64,000 nucleotides of DNA. Source: Streptomyces iakyrus. GTDB taxonomy: Bacteria; Actinomycetota; Actinomycetes; Streptomycetales; Streptomycetaceae. This document shows, piece after piece, positions 27,086 through 35,892 of the stretch. How positions within the stretch are numbered: the first letter of the stretch is position 1; each line of letters begins with the position of its first letter. The DNA lies in assembly GCF_000717055.1 (NCBI RefSeq), contig NZ_JNXI01000016.1:62001-126000 (forward strand). The letters are read 5' to 3'. The position numbers and the translations under genes were made by a program. The notes under the pieces were generated by a model that ran no database searches, was not told the DNA's origin, and saw only the letters and a list, made by a program, of their open reading frames with translations.

Positions 27086-27126
27086 CGACGCACAAACGAC
27101 GCACGTTGAGATGCGTCGTTTGTGCG
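27086..27126. promoter_or_regulatory. Likely LitR operator between litR and litS
   Basis: A perfect 15-bp inverted repeat, CGCACAAACGACGCA (27089-27103) / TGCGTCGTTTGTGCG (27112-27126), has an 8-base spacer. Its left side overlaps a direct repeat of ACGACGCAC with 11-base periodicity (from 27086 and 27097). It lies in the 162-base divergent promoter. CarH-type regulators bind direct repeats of about 11 bp, so the layout fits repression of both genes in the dark. Confidence 0.75.
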
Positions 27127-27234
27127 CCGAACACTGGCTTCGAGCGCATGGTCGCGGCTCGGCACAGCGCGACCGGTGCGGTTCGGCAGACGGCCTTCCG
27201 TCCCCGCACGACGCACTGCAGGAGGAACCAGGCC

Positions 27235-27840
27235 ATGATCACCAACACGCGCATCACCGCCCCCGCCGCACCCGCGGAGGAAACGCGGTACGAGGAGGAA
27301 CTGGCCCGTGGCCTCGTCGCCGCCGACGAGGAGGCGTTCGCCGCGATCTACCGGCGATGGGGCTCGCTCGTCCACACCATGGCCACCCGACTGCTCGGCG
27401 ACACCTACGAGGCGGAGGACGTGACCCAGCAGGTCTTCCTCGGCGCCTGGCACGGCCGGGCCGGATTCCGTCCCGAGCGGGGTCCGCTCGGCGCCTGGCT
27501 GGTCGGCATCACCCGCCGCAAGATCGTCGACGCGCTGGCGGCCCGGACGAGGCGCCTGACGCTCATCGACTCGGCCGGCCGCGACGCGGACACCACCGGG
27601 CCCGACGAGGCGGCACCGGACCGCGTCCTGGACCGGGTGCTGCTCATCGACGCCCTGGCGCAACTGCCGTGCCGGCAGCGGGAGGTGCTGTGCATGGCCT
27701 TCTACGAGGACCTGACCCAGCCGCAGATCGCGGAGCGGACCGGCATGCCCCTGGGGACCGTCAAGAGCCACGCCCGACGCGGCCTGCACCGGCTCCGCCA
27801 GGCGATAGAGCAGCCCCCGGTCCATGAAACGGACCTCTAG
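27235..27840 (+). CDS. litS: ECF sigma factor of the light-response locus
   Basis: This is an extracytoplasmic-function RNA polymerase sigma factor of 201 residues. Region 2 (about 38-105) has EEAFAAIYRRWGSLVHTMATRLLGD followed by EAEDVTQQVFLGAWHG. Region 4 (about 138-190) has ALAQLPCRQREVLCMAFYEDL, then the -35 recognition helix TQPQIAERTGMPLGTVKSHARRGL. The ATG at 27235 is preceded by AGGAGGAA, a strong ribosome site. It is divergent from litR and upstream of DUF4397-sortase-zinc finger genes. The symbol is given by homology of arrangement: in Streptomyces coelicolor, LitS is required for light-induced carotenoid production. Its own upstream region lacks the GCATCCG-N17-GAA element, so it is probably transcribed by another sigma factor under LitR control. 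Confidence 0.9.
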   Translation: MITNTRITAPAAPAEETRYEEELARGLVAADEEAFAAIYRRWGSLVHTMATRLLGDTYEAEDVTQQVFLGAWHGRAGFRPERGPLGAWLVGITRRKIVDALAARTRRLTLIDSAGRDADTTGPDEAAPDRVLDRVLLIDALAQLPCRQREVLCMAFYEDLTQPQIAERTGMPLGTVKSHARRGLHRLRQAIEQPPVHETDL

Positions 27841-27854
27841 GGCCGGCCGTCGGC

Positions 27855-27882
27855 GCATCCGAGGCGGCTCCCACACCTGAAA
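27855..27882 (+). promoter_or_regulatory. LitS-type ECF promoter element of the DUF4397-sortase operon
   Basis: GCATCCG (27855-27861), 17 bases, GAAA (27879-27882). It is the only copy with A in the last position. It lies 52 bases before the DUF4397 start, just after the litS stop. Confidence 0.65.
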
Positions 27883-27934
27883 CAGGACCGAGACTCCGCA
27901 CCGTACGGAGACTCCGTTCGAAGGGATGATTCCC

Positions 27935-28765
27935 ATGATTTCACGCACCCGCATCGCCATCGCCGCCTCGACCGGTGCCTGCGCCCTGGCCCTCGGCGTC
28001 TCCGCGCCGGCCCTGGCCGCCCAGCAGCAGGACAAGGCCATGGTGTCCGTCTTCCACGGCATCCCCGGTATGACCGTGGACGTGTACGCCAACGGCGATG
28101 AACTGATCGGCGACTTCAAGCCCGGCACCGTGACGGACCCGCTGTCCCTCGACGCCGGGAGCTACGACATCCAGATCTTCGAAGCGGGCCAGGGACCCGG
28201 CGGTACTCCGGCCCTGGAGAAGAAGATCGAGGTGCCTCAGGGCGCGAACGCCACGGTCGCCGCCCACCTCACCGCCGGCGGCGATCCCGAGCTGACGGCC
28301 TTCACCAACGACGTCTCCCAGGTCGAGGCCGGCAAGTCCCGCCTGACGGTCCGCCATGTCGCGGCCGCGCCGGCCGTCGACGTCCGGGCCGGCGGACAGC
28401 CGGTGTTCAGCAACCTGACCAACCCGAAGGAGGACACCGCCGAGGTCGACGCGGGCACGATCAACGCGGATGTGGTGCTCGCCGGCACGGACACCGTGGC
28501 CATAGGCCCGGCCGACCTGAAGCTCGGCGAAGGCACCAGCAACGTCGTCTACGCCTGGGGCAGCGCCGAGGACAAGAACCTGGCCCTGGCGACCCAGACG
28601 TTCAGCGGCATGGAGTCCTCACCCAAGGGCGTCCCCGCGGGCGGCAGCGGTGCCGCCGTCGCGCCGAACTCCTCCGACCTGGGGCCGGCCTGGGCCGTCG
28701 GGGCCGGAGCGGTCGCGGTGGCGGGCCTGCTGGTGACCCGCCGGGTCGCCCGCCGGCGTGGCTGA
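27935..28765 (+). CDS. Secreted DUF4397 surface protein
   Basis: This is an exported protein of 276 residues. A signal peptide (RTRIAIAASTGACALALGVSAPALA) is followed by two Ig-like DUF4397 halves (VSVFHGIPGMTVDVYANGD ... and LTVRHVAAAPAVDVRAGGQ ...). The C-terminus has a small-residue spacer, a hydrophobic segment (AWAVGAGAVAVAGLLV) and a basic RRVARRRG end. The layout resembles a wall-anchoring sorting tail, although no clear LPxTG-like motif is seen. The ATG at 27935 is eight bases from AAGGG; ATG 27926 would be too close. The adjacent class F sortase gene overlaps its 3' end, so sortase-mediated attachment or processing is plausible. Production under the light sigma factor is inferred from the promoter element. 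Confidence 0.88.
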   Translation: MISRTRIAIAASTGACALALGVSAPALAAQQQDKAMVSVFHGIPGMTVDVYANGDELIGDFKPGTVTDPLSLDAGSYDIQIFEAGQGPGGTPALEKKIEVPQGANATVAAHLTAGGDPELTAFTNDVSQVEAGKSRLTVRHVAAAPAVDVRAGGQPVFSNLTNPKEDTAEVDAGTINADVVLAGTDTVAIGPADLKLGEGTSNVVYAWGSAEDKNLALATQTFSGMESSPKGVPAGGSGAAVAPNSSDLGPAWAVGAGAVAVAGLLVTRRVARRRG

Positions 28766-29414
28766 CGGCAGGCGACGGCTGACGGGACCGATGGTGGCGG
28801 CTGCCGCTCTGGCAGCCGTCCTCGGTTTTCCGGCCACGCCGTCGCAGCCGGCCGCGCCCCCGCCCGCGGCGGCGCCGCCGGAACGCCGGAGCGCGACCGC
28901 CCCGGCGGCGGCGCCCGGCACAGCGCAGGATCCACCGCCCAGGCGCGTGCTCGTGCCCCGCGCCGGCCTCGACGCCGAGGTCGGTCCGGTGGGCGTGACG
29001 GACCGGGGAGACATGGCCGTCCCCGGGGACCCGTCCCGGGCCGGCTGGTACCGCTACGGCCCCGCGCCGGGCAGTACCCGGGGTTCGGCCGTGCTCGTCG
29101 GGCACGTCGACTCCGAGTCCGGTGACCTCGGTGAGTTCCTGGCGCTGTACGACGTGCGGCGCGGAGACCGCGTCGAGGTGCGCCGGGCGGGGGGCGGGCC
29201 GGTGCACTACCGGGTCGTCTCGCGGGTCACCGTGCCCAAGGACGGCCTGCCGCCCTCGGTGTTCCGCCGGAGCGGCGCCCCCGTCCTCACCCTCATCACC
29301 TGTGCGCCTCCGTACGACCCCGGGCGAGGCGGCTACGTGTCCAACCTCGTCGTCACGGCGGAGCCCGTCGAGTCCCGCCCAGCGGGGAACGGGAGGGCGA
29401 AGTGGCCCACGTAG
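28758..29414 (+). CDS. Class F sortase
   Basis: This is a membrane-associated transpeptidase of the sortase F group common in actinobacteria. It has 218 residues. An N-terminal hydrophobic anchor (about 10-25) is followed by an alanine/proline linker and the sortase barrel, with the catalytic triad His116 (LVGHVDS), Cys182 (LITCAPP) and Arg190 (DPGRGGY). The GTG at 28758 overlaps the DUF4397 stop by eight bases. The coupling points to the DUF4397 protein as its substrate. It also overlaps the downstream zinc-finger gene. Class F enzymes usually occur without a classical pilus cluster, as here. Confidence 0.9.
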   Translation: MADGRRRLTGPMVAAAALAAVLGFPATPSQPAAPPPAAAPPERRSATAPAAAPGTAQDPPPRRVLVPRAGLDAEVGPVGVTDRGDMAVPGDPSRAGWYRYGPAPGSTRGSAVLVGHVDSESGDLGEFLALYDVRRGDRVEVRRAGGGPVHYRVVSRVTVPKDGLPPSVFRRSGAPVLTLITCAPPYDPGRGGYVSNLVVTAEPVESRPAGNGRAKWPT

Positions 29415-29809
29415 AGTCCGCGCACCTGGTGGAACTGGCGCTGCGCAACGCCGCCCCGACCGACGCCGACGCCGAGGCCCTGCGGCACGTCGAGCAGTGC
29501 GACCGCTGCCGCGACGAGCTCCGCATGCTGACCCGCGTTGTCGCGGCGGCCCGCACCGCGCAGCTCGTGGACCTGCCGACGGCACCCCCGGACCGCGTCT
29601 GGCAGCGGATCAGCCGGGACGTCTCCGGCACCCCGGCCGCCCCCCGGCCATCCGCACCCGCCGCGCCCCCCGGAAGGCGACTACTCCTCGCCCTACTGAC
29701 TCTCGCCGCCGCCGCGGGCATCGCGGTCGCCCACCGGTACCTGCACGAGCGCGCGAAGCCGGTGCAGCGCGGGGTTGTCCGCCAGGGCCGGCGCCCGGAG
29801 CACCCATGA
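29402..29809 (+). CDS. Putative zinc-finger anti-sigma factor
   Basis: This is a 135-residue protein with the anti-sigma layout: a short cytoplasmic zinc-binding region with ALRHVEQCDRCRDELRML (His28, Cys32 and Cys35, the HxxxCxxC signature), a proline-rich linker, one transmembrane helix (about 93-110, LLLALLTLAAAAGIAVA) and a short basic tail. An N-terminal His (AHLVEL) could be a fourth ligand. It is the last gene of the operon that begins with the DUF4397 gene, just downstream of litS, so LitS is the obvious target. Negative feedback would follow if the operon is LitS-dependent. The GTG at 29402 overlaps the sortase stop. The outer portion is very short, so signal sensing may be minimal. 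Confidence 0.75.
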   Translation: MAHVESAHLVELALRNAAPTDADAEALRHVEQCDRCRDELRMLTRVVAAARTAQLVDLPTAPPDRVWQRISRDVSGTPAAPRPSAPAAPPGRRLLLALLTLAAAAGIAVAHRYLHERAKPVQRGVVRQGRRPEHP

Positions 29810-29814
29810 GCCGT

Positions 29815-29849
29815 AGTGTACACATGGGACACTCGGTACCCTTGGGCGC
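29815..29849 (+). promoter_or_regulatory. Leaderless promoter and operator of the toxin-antitoxin operon
   Basis: AGTGT (29815-29819) and ACACT (29829-29833) form an inverted repeat overlapping a GTGTACA -35-like box. TACCCT (29837-29842) is a -10-like hexamer eight bases before the antitoxin ATG, so the mRNA probably starts at the ATG. The repeat is a candidate antitoxin-binding site. Confidence 0.5.
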
Positions 29850-30119
29850 ATGACGCAGCCACTGCCCATAGAGTCCATTCGCGAGGTCCGGGCACACCTC
29901 GCCGAGGTCGTGGAGCGAGCCGACCGGGACGATGTACCCACTGTGATCACCCGACGCGGCAAGCAGGTCGCCGCCGTCGTCTCCATCGAGGTGCTGCGCA
30001 AGTACCAGGAATGGGAAGAGCGCGAGATCAACCGGATCATCGACGAGCGCATGGCCCATCCGGCACCCGGCATCCCGATCGAGGACGTCATGAGGGAGAC
30101 GCTGGCGCGCAGTGAGTGA
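29850..30119 (+). CDS. Phd/YefM-family antitoxin
   Basis: This is an 89-residue antitoxin. The N-terminal Phd/YefM fold is clear: IESIREVRAHLAEVVERAD, then PTVITRRGKQVAAVVSIEVL. The C-terminal half (KYQEWEEREINRIIDERM and onward) would wrap the toxin. The N-terminal domain normally binds the operon's own promoter. No ribosome site is present and a -10-like TACCCT lies eight bases upstream, so translation is probably leaderless. The toxin gene overlaps its last eight bases. The pair stands between the light locus and the core ychF gene. Confidence 0.92.
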   Translation: MTQPLPIESIREVRAHLAEVVERADRDDVPTVITRRGKQVAAVVSIEVLRKYQEWEEREINRIIDERMAHPAPGIPIEDVMRETLARSE

Positions 30120-30375
30120 GTACCGCACGGTCTTCCGCCCCGAGGCCCAGGCGGAGCTGCGCAAGATCCCGCGCGACATGGCGCTTCGCATCCTGGCCAA
30201 ACTGACCGAGCTGGAGAGCGACCCCTTCGGCTTCAACACCACCGCACTCGTATCGCAGCCCGAGCGCCGCCGCCTGCGGGTCGGCGACTACCGGGTCGTC
30301 TACACGATCGACAACGGGGAGCTGGTGGTGTGGGTCGTACACGTCGGACACCGTTCCACGGTCTACGACACGTAG
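30112..30375 (+). CDS. RelE/ParE-family toxin
   Basis: This is an 87-residue toxin of the RelE superfamily, which typically cleaves mRNA in the ribosomal A site or poisons gyrase. Family features are YRTVFRPEAQAELRKIPRDMALRIL, the Arg-rich strand QPERRRLRVGDYRVVYTID and the C-terminal VWVVHVGHRSTVYDT. The basic residues needed for RNase activity (Lys18, the RRRLR cluster, and Arg/Tyr near the C-terminus) are present, which favours an intact RelE-type mRNA interferase. The GTG at 30112 overlaps the antitoxin gene, ensuring coupling. A strong terminator follows. Confidence 0.92.
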   Translation: MSEYRTVFRPEAQAELRKIPRDMALRILAKLTELESDPFGFNTTALVSQPERRRLRVGDYRVVYTIDNGELVVWVVHVGHRSTVYDT

Positions 30376-30410
30376 CCGCTTCAGGTTCCGCGCGTTGCCG
30401 CGGACAACAC

Positions 30411-30446
30411 AACGGCCTGACCTGCTTTCTCGCAGGTCAGGCCGTT
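30411..30446. terminator. Bidirectional terminator between relE-type toxin and ychF
   Basis: AACGGCCTGACCTGC (30411-30425) and GCAGGTCAGGCCGTT (30432-30446) form a perfect 15-bp stem with the loop TTTCTC, followed by TTGT. It separates convergent genes. Confidence 0.9.
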
Positions 30447-30459
30447 TGTCCACGTCCCA

Positions 30460-31548
<1,089 letters not shown>

Positions 31549-31716
31549 GTTGCGACTTCCCGTGAGTGGAGGGCCAGGAGGCCAGGGGACCGGCCGATCC
31601 ACCAGTCTACGGCGTGTCCGGAACCGCCCGGGCGGACTGTCGAACGCTTGGCCAAGCCACGGCCGACGGCGTGTCTGGGGGGCCATTCGGCATATTGAAC
31701 GACCTAAGTTGGTGCG

Positions 31717-32328
31717 GTGGAGCAACACAGGACGCGATCTCCCCAGTACGGAACGCGACAGTACGGACCGCGACGGGACCGGCCCGGGCCTCCCGGGCCG
31801 CCCCGGCAACCCGTGCCGTCCCAGGCGGGGCGGGGAGCGGGGGGCGAGCCCGTGCGCACGGCCCGGCCGCCCGGGCCGCAGCGCCGCCCGGCACCGGTAC
31901 GACGGCCCGCGCCCGCACCGGCACTCACCGCCGGCCGGCTGCCGAACCCCCGGCTGACCGGCCTGGGCAGCGGGCTGTTCTGCGCGGTGGTGATGTTCCT
32001 GCTGGGCGCGCTCTGCTCGGCGCTGTTCGGGGCGTCCCTGACGGCGTACGGCGTGCTGTTCCTGCCGGTGTGCGTGCTGACCGCCCTGTGGGTGCGCCGG
32101 GGGGACCTGATGACCGCGCCGGTCGTGGTGCCGATCGCGTTCGCCGTGGGGCTGCTGCCGCTGGCCGAGGGAGGGACCGGCAGCAGGCTGATGGGCCTGC
32201 TTACGGCGCTCGCCACACAGGCCGGCTGGCTGTACGGAGGGACGCTGATCGCCGGGCTGATCGTGATCGTCCGGCGGATCAGGCTGGTGCACCGGCGGCG
32301 GACGGCGGGGGCCCGGCCGCCGGTGTGA
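31717..32328 (+). CDS. DUF6542-type membrane protein
   Basis: This is a 203-residue membrane protein. The N-terminal 70 residues are disordered and rich in Pro, Arg and Gln (RPGPPGPPRQPVPSQ). Four hydrophobic helices follow at about 83-105, 107-123, 130-150 and 165-185, separated by WVRRGDLMTAPVVV and a short loop. The family is restricted to actinobacteria and uncharacterised. The GTG at 31717 was chosen as the first start before the conserved part; no strong ribosome site is seen. It diverges from ychF and converges on ppgK with an 18-base gap. No function can be assigned. Confidence 0.8.
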   Translation: MEQHRTRSPQYGTRQYGPRRDRPGPPGPPRQPVPSQAGRGAGGEPVRTARPPGPQRRPAPVRRPAPAPALTAGRLPNPRLTGLGSGLFCAVVMFLLGALCSALFGASLTAYGVLFLPVCVLTALWVRRGDLMTAPVVVPIAFAVGLLPLAEGGTGSRLMGLLTALATQAGWLYGGTLIAGLIVIVRRIRLVHRRRTAGARPPV

Positions 32329-32346
32329 CACCCGGCAGACCAGGCC

Positions 32347-33093
32347 TCAGCGCCCGGCCGCCCGCATCGCCGCGCCCACGATCCCCGCGTTGTTCTGGAG
32401 CTGCGCCGGGACGATCTCGGCCTTGATGCCCTCGATGTGGGGCAGGAACTTGTGGGCCTTGCGGCTGACGCCGCCGCCGATGATGAACAGCTCCGGCGAG
32501 AACAGCATCTCGACGTGGGCGAGGTACTTGCTCACGCGGTGCGCCGCCCAGTGCTCCCACGTCATGTCGTGGTCCTCGCGGGCCTTGCTGGAGGCGCGCT
32601 TCTCCGCGTCGTGCCCGTCGAGCTCCAGGTGGCCCAGCTCGGTGTTGGGGACGAGGACGCCGTCGACGAAGACCGCGCTGCCGATGCCGGTGCCGAGGGT
32701 CAGCAGGATCACCGTGCCCCGGCGGTCGCGGCCGGCGCCGAAGTGCATCTCGGCGACTCCCGCGGCGTCCGCGTCGTTGACCACCGTCACCGGCAGTCCG
32801 CCCAGCCGCTCGCCGAGCAGCGCGCGGGCGTCGGTGTCGATCCAGCTGTCGTCGACGTTCGCCGCCGTACGGATCGTGGCTCCGTCGGTGACGACGCCGG
32901 GGAAGGTGACCCCGACCGGTCCCGTCCAGCCGAAGTGGTCGACGACCTGCTTGACGCCGTCGGCCACCGCGTCGGGCGTGGCCGGGTGGGGGGTGAGGAC
33001 CTTGTGGCGCTCCTGCGCCAGGTCGCCCTTGTCCAGGTCCACCGGCGCACCCTTGATCCCGGATCCGCCGATGTCCACTCCGAAGATCTGCAT
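32347..33093 (-). CDS. ppgK: Polyphosphate glucokinase (ROK family)
   Basis: This enzyme phosphorylates glucose using polyphosphate or ATP. It has 248 residues, the family size. The phosphate-binding loop is [17 protein letters not shown] (4-20), the glucose-binding region includes [16 protein letters not shown], and the adenosine/polyphosphate loop is [33 protein letters not shown] has the glutamate/histidine motif of PPGKs. The C-terminal [16 protein letters not shown] completes the ROK fold. The ATG at 33093 gives a standard [10 protein letters not shown] start. It lies 69 bases downstream of ispH on the same strand and may be cotranscribed, joining isoprenoid precursor supply and sugar phosphorylation only by proximity. 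Confidence 0.95.
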   Translation of the reverse strand: MQIFGVDIGGSGIKGAPVDLDKGDLAQERHKVLTPHPATPDAVADGVKQVVDHFGWTGPVGVTFPGVVTDGATIRTAANVDDSWIDTDARALLGERLGGLPVTVVNDADAAGVAEMHFGAGRDRRGTVILLTLGTGIGSAVFVDGVLVPNTELGHLELDGHDAEKRASSKAREDHDMTWEHWAAHRVSKYLAHVEMLFSPELFIIGGGVSRKAHKFLPHIEGIKAEIVPAQLQNNAGIVGAAMRAAGR

Positions 33094-33162
33094 GGCCCTA
33101 CGTTACGACGAACGACTGACGGTCACAGGCCGGACGGCGGTCGCCGCCCGGCCCGTACCCGG

Positions 33163-34179
33163 TCACTTCGCGGAATCTTCACCGGTCCCGGCGCCACCGC
33201 GCTCGGCGACCAGCGACGCCGCCTCCTCGCGCAGGTCGCGGCGCAGCTCCTTGGGCAGGGAGAACGTGATGGACTCCTCGGCCGCCTTGACGATCTCGAC
33301 GTCCTCGAAGCCGCGCTGCGACAGCCACTCCAGGACCTGCTCGACCAGGACCTCCGGGACGGAGGCGCCCGAGGTGACGCCGACCGTGGTCACGCCCTCC
33401 AGCCAGGCCTCGTCGATCTCGTCGGCGAAGTCCACGAGGTACGCCGCACGCGCGCCCGCGATCTTGGCGACCTCGACGAGCCGCTTGGAGTTGGAGGAGT
33501 TGCGCGAGCCGACCACGATGACCAGCTCCGACTCGGCGCCCATCTGCTTCACGGCCAGCTGGCGGTTCTGCGTGGCGTAGCAGATGTCGTCGCTGGGCGG
33601 GGAGATGAGCTGCGGGAACTTGTCCTTCAGGGCGTCGACGGTCTCCATGGTCTCGTCGACGGACAGCGTGGTCTGGGAGAGCCAGACGACCTTGGAGGGG
33701 TCGCGGACCTCGACCTTCGCCACGTCGCCGGGCCCGTCGACCAGCTGGATGTGGTCGGGGGCCTCGCCGGAGGTGCCGATGACCTCCTCGTGACCCTCGT
33801 GGCCGATCAGGAGGATGTCGTAGTCCTCGTTCGCGAAGCGGACGGCTTCCTTGTGGACCTTGGTGACCAGGGGGCAGGTGGCGTCGATGGTGGCGAGCTT
33901 GCCGCGCTCGGCCTCCTCGTGGACGACGGGGGCCACGCCGTGCGCGGAGAACATGACGATGTTCCCCGGGGGCACTTCCTCCGTCTGCTCGACGAAGATC
34001 GCGCCCTTCTTCTCCAGGGTCTGCACGACGTACTTGTTGTGGACGATCTCGTGCCGGACGTACACCGGAGCGCCGTACTGCTCCAGGGCTTTCTCGACGG
34101 CGATCACGGCGCGGTCCACACCCGCGCAGTAGCCACGGGGGGCGGCGAGCAGGACACGGCGGCCAGGCGAAGCAGACAT
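33163..34179 (-). CDS. ispH: 4-hydroxy-3-methylbut-2-enyl diphosphate reductase
   Basis: This is the [4Fe-4S] enzyme of the last step of the MEP pathway, producing IPP and DMAPP. It has 338 residues. The three cluster ligands are Cys18 (RGYCAGV), Cys102 (DATCPLV) and Cys200 ([11 protein letters not shown]). The catalytic glutamate lies in [11 protein letters not shown], and [14 protein letters not shown] is the diphosphate-binding loop. The ATG at 34179 is preferred; ATG 34188 would add three residues. It is divergent from xseA. Its product feeds crtE encoded 15 kb away, although this is a housekeeping gene in a conserved position and probably unrelated to the light locus. Confidence 0.96.
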   Translation of the reverse strand: MSASPGRRVLLAAPRGYCAGVDRAVIAVEKALEQYGAPVYVRHEIVHNKYVVQTLEKKGAIFVEQTEEVPPGNIVMFSAHGVAPVVHEEAERGKLATIDATCPLVTKVHKEAVRFANEDYDILLIGHEGHEEVIGTSGEAPDHIQLVDGPGDVAKVEVRDPSKVVWLSQTTLSVDETMETVDALKDKFPQLISPPSDDICYATQNRQLAVKQMGAESELVIVVGSRNSSNSKRLVEVAKIAGARAAYLVDFADEIDEAWLEGVTTVGVTSGASVPEVLVEQVLEWLSQRGFEDVEIVKAAEESITFSLPKELRRDLREEAASLVAERGGAGTGEDSAK

Positions 34180-34278
34180 GCGTCCCATCGTAAGGCCGCG
34201 TCCGGCGGCTCGAAGATCCCGTCCGTGTGACGCTCCGGCGAAGACCGGCACGGCCCCGCGCGGGGAGGAGGGCGGTGT

Positions 34279-34307
34279 TGTCGGTGGTGCCCACTACGCT
34301 CGCGGAC
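34279..34307 (+). promoter_or_regulatory. Leaderless promoter of xseA
   Basis: TTGTCG (34279-34284) and TACGCT (34295-34300) are -35- and -10-like boxes. The -10 box ends seven bases before the xseA ATG and no ribosome site is present, so the transcript probably starts at the start codon. Confidence 0.45.
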
Positions 34308-35516
34308 ATGGCTGTGAACACGACTCCGGAAGCCCCGCTGCCCGTCGGCGAGGTGTCGCGGCTGATCGGGGGCTGGATCGACCGGCTCGGGGCGGTGTGG
34401 GTCGAGGGGCAGATCACACAGTTGTCGCGGCGGCCGGGCGCGGGGGTGGTGTTCCTGACGCTGCGGGACCCGTCGTACGACATCTCGGTGAGCGTCACCT
34501 GCTACCGGCAGGTGTTCGACGCCGTCGCGGACGTGGTGAGCGAGGGCGCCCGGGTCGTCGTCCTCGCCAAGCCCGAGTGGTACGCCCCGCGCGGGCAGCT
34601 GTCGCTGCGGGCCGCCGAGATACGGCCCGTCGGGGTCGGTGAGCTGCTCGCGCGCCTGGAGCAGCTGAAGAAGGCCCTTGCCCGGGAGGGGCTGTTCGCG
34701 CCGGAGCGCAAGAAGCCGTTGCCGTTCCTGCCGCAGCTCATCGGGCTGGTCTGCGGCCGGGCCTCGGCCGCCGAGCGGGACGTCCTGGAGAACGCGCGGC
34801 ACCGCTGGCCCGCCGTCCGCTTCGAGGTGCGCAACGTCGCCGTGCAGGGCGTGCACGCCGTGCCGCAGGTCGTGCAGGCCGTGAAGGAGCTCGACGCGCT
34901 CGACGACGTGGACGTGATCATCGTCGCCCGGGGCGGCGGCAGCGTGGAGGACCTGCTGCCGTTCTCCGACGAGCAGCTGATCCGCACGGTCGGGCAGTGC
35001 CGTACGCCCGTGGTGTCCGCCATCGGGCACGAACCGGACAACCCGCTGCTGGACCACGTCGCCGACCTGCGCGCCTCCACTCCGACCGACGCCGCCAAGA
35101 AGGTGGTGCCGGACGTCGGCGAGGAGTACGAGCGGGTACGGCTGCTGCGCGACCGGGCGCGGCGGTGCGTGGCGGCACTGGTGGACCGGGAGGAGCGGGG
35201 GCTGGCGCACGCGCTGGCGCGGCCGTCGATACAGGACCCGCACCGGATGATCGACGCGCGCGCCGACCAGGTGGCGGATCTGCTCGACCGGGCCCGGCGC
35301 TGTCTGCGGCACCAGCTCGACCGCGCCGACTCGGAGCTGTCGCACACGCACGCGCGTGTGGTGGCCCTCTCCCCCGCCGCGACCCTGAAGCGCGGGTACG
35401 CCGTGCTGCAGAGGGCGGACGGGCACGCGGTCCGCGACCCCGGCGAGGTGACGAGCGGGGAGGCCCTGCGCGCGCGGGTCTCCGAGGGTGAGTTCTCCGT
35501 ACGAGTGGACACATAG
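34308..35516 (+). CDS. xseA: Exodeoxyribonuclease VII large subunit
   Basis: This is the catalytic subunit of ExoVII, which degrades single-stranded DNA from both ends. It has 402 residues. The N-terminal OB-fold (about 10-110) reads [18 protein letters not shown]. The catalytic domain has the Rossmann-like [25 protein letters not shown], then [21 protein letters not shown] and [28 protein letters not shown], the family's active-site GHE-D and DxRA motifs. A coiled-coil (about 265-350) and a short C-terminal segment, LKRGYAVLQ, follow. The ATG at 34308 lies seven bases after a -10-like TACGCT, so translation is probably leaderless. The small subunit gene follows after nine bases. Confidence 0.96.
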   Translation: MAVNTTPEAPLPVGEVSRLIGGWIDRLGAVWVEGQITQLSRRPGAGVVFLTLRDPSYDISVSVTCYRQVFDAVADVVSEGARVVVLAKPEWYAPRGQLSLRAAEIRPVGVGELLARLEQLKKALAREGLFAPERKKPLPFLPQLIGLVCGRASAAERDVLENARHRWPAVRFEVRNVAVQGVHAVPQVVQAVKELDALDDVDVIIVARGGGSVEDLLPFSDEQLIRTVGQCRTPVVSAIGHEPDNPLLDHVADLRASTPTDAAKKVVPDVGEEYERVRLLRDRARRCVAALVDREERGLAHALARPSIQDPHRMIDARADQVADLLDRARRCLRHQLDRADSELSHTHARVVALSPAATLKRGYAVLQRADGHAVRDPGEVTSGEALRARVSEGEFSVRVDT

Positions 35517-35525
35517 GGTGGGTGG

Positions 35526-35771
35526 ATGACCAGCGAGGTTGACGAGACACCGGGCACCAGCGAGGCGCTCGGGTACGAGCAGGCGCGGGACGAGCTGATC
35601 GAGGTCGTCCGGCGCCTGGAGGCGGGCGGTACGACGCTGGAGGAGTCCCTCGCGCTCTGGGAGCGGGGCGAGGAGCTGGCCAAGGTGTGCCGGCGGTGGC
35701 TGGAGGGGGCGCGGGCGCGGCTGGACGCGGCGCTGGCGGAGGAGGCCGCGGAGGACGAGGACGCGGAGTGA
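35526..35771 (+). CDS. xseB: Exodeoxyribonuclease VII small subunit
   Basis: This small helical subunit binds several copies per XseA coiled-coil to form ExoVII. It has 81 residues. The family pattern is complete: [52 protein letters not shown] flexible acidic C-terminus ([10 protein letters not shown]) follows. The ATG at 35526 is preceded by AGGGTGGGTGG. The nine-base gap from xseA implies one transcript and coordinated synthesis of the two subunits. Confidence 0.95.
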   Translation: MTSEVDETPGTSEALGYEQARDELIEVVRRLEAGGTTLEESLALWERGEELAKVCRRWLEGARARLDAALAEEAAEDEDAE

Positions 35772-35812
35772 CCAGGGCGTTCGGTTCGTGATCCATGACA
35801 CCCCCACATTGG

Positions 35813-35825
35813 TTGAACGTTGAAC
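35813..35825. promoter_or_regulatory. TTGAAC direct repeat upstream of the nitroreductase
   Basis: TTGAAC occurs at 35813-35818 and again at 35820-35825, creating a central AACGTT palindrome, 68 bases before the nitroreductase start. It could be part of the promoter or an operator; no regulator gene is adjacent. Confidence 0.35.
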
Positions 35826-35892
35826 TTTATTCGCGTACGGTCGAAGACGTCAGCCGGTCTTCCCGGATCGACCGTCGCGAGAAAGTGCCTTC

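Noticed and set aside
30376..30459. Possible small RNA between the toxin gene and ychF
   Set aside because: The only structure is a 15-bp hairpin with the features of a shared terminator between convergent genes.
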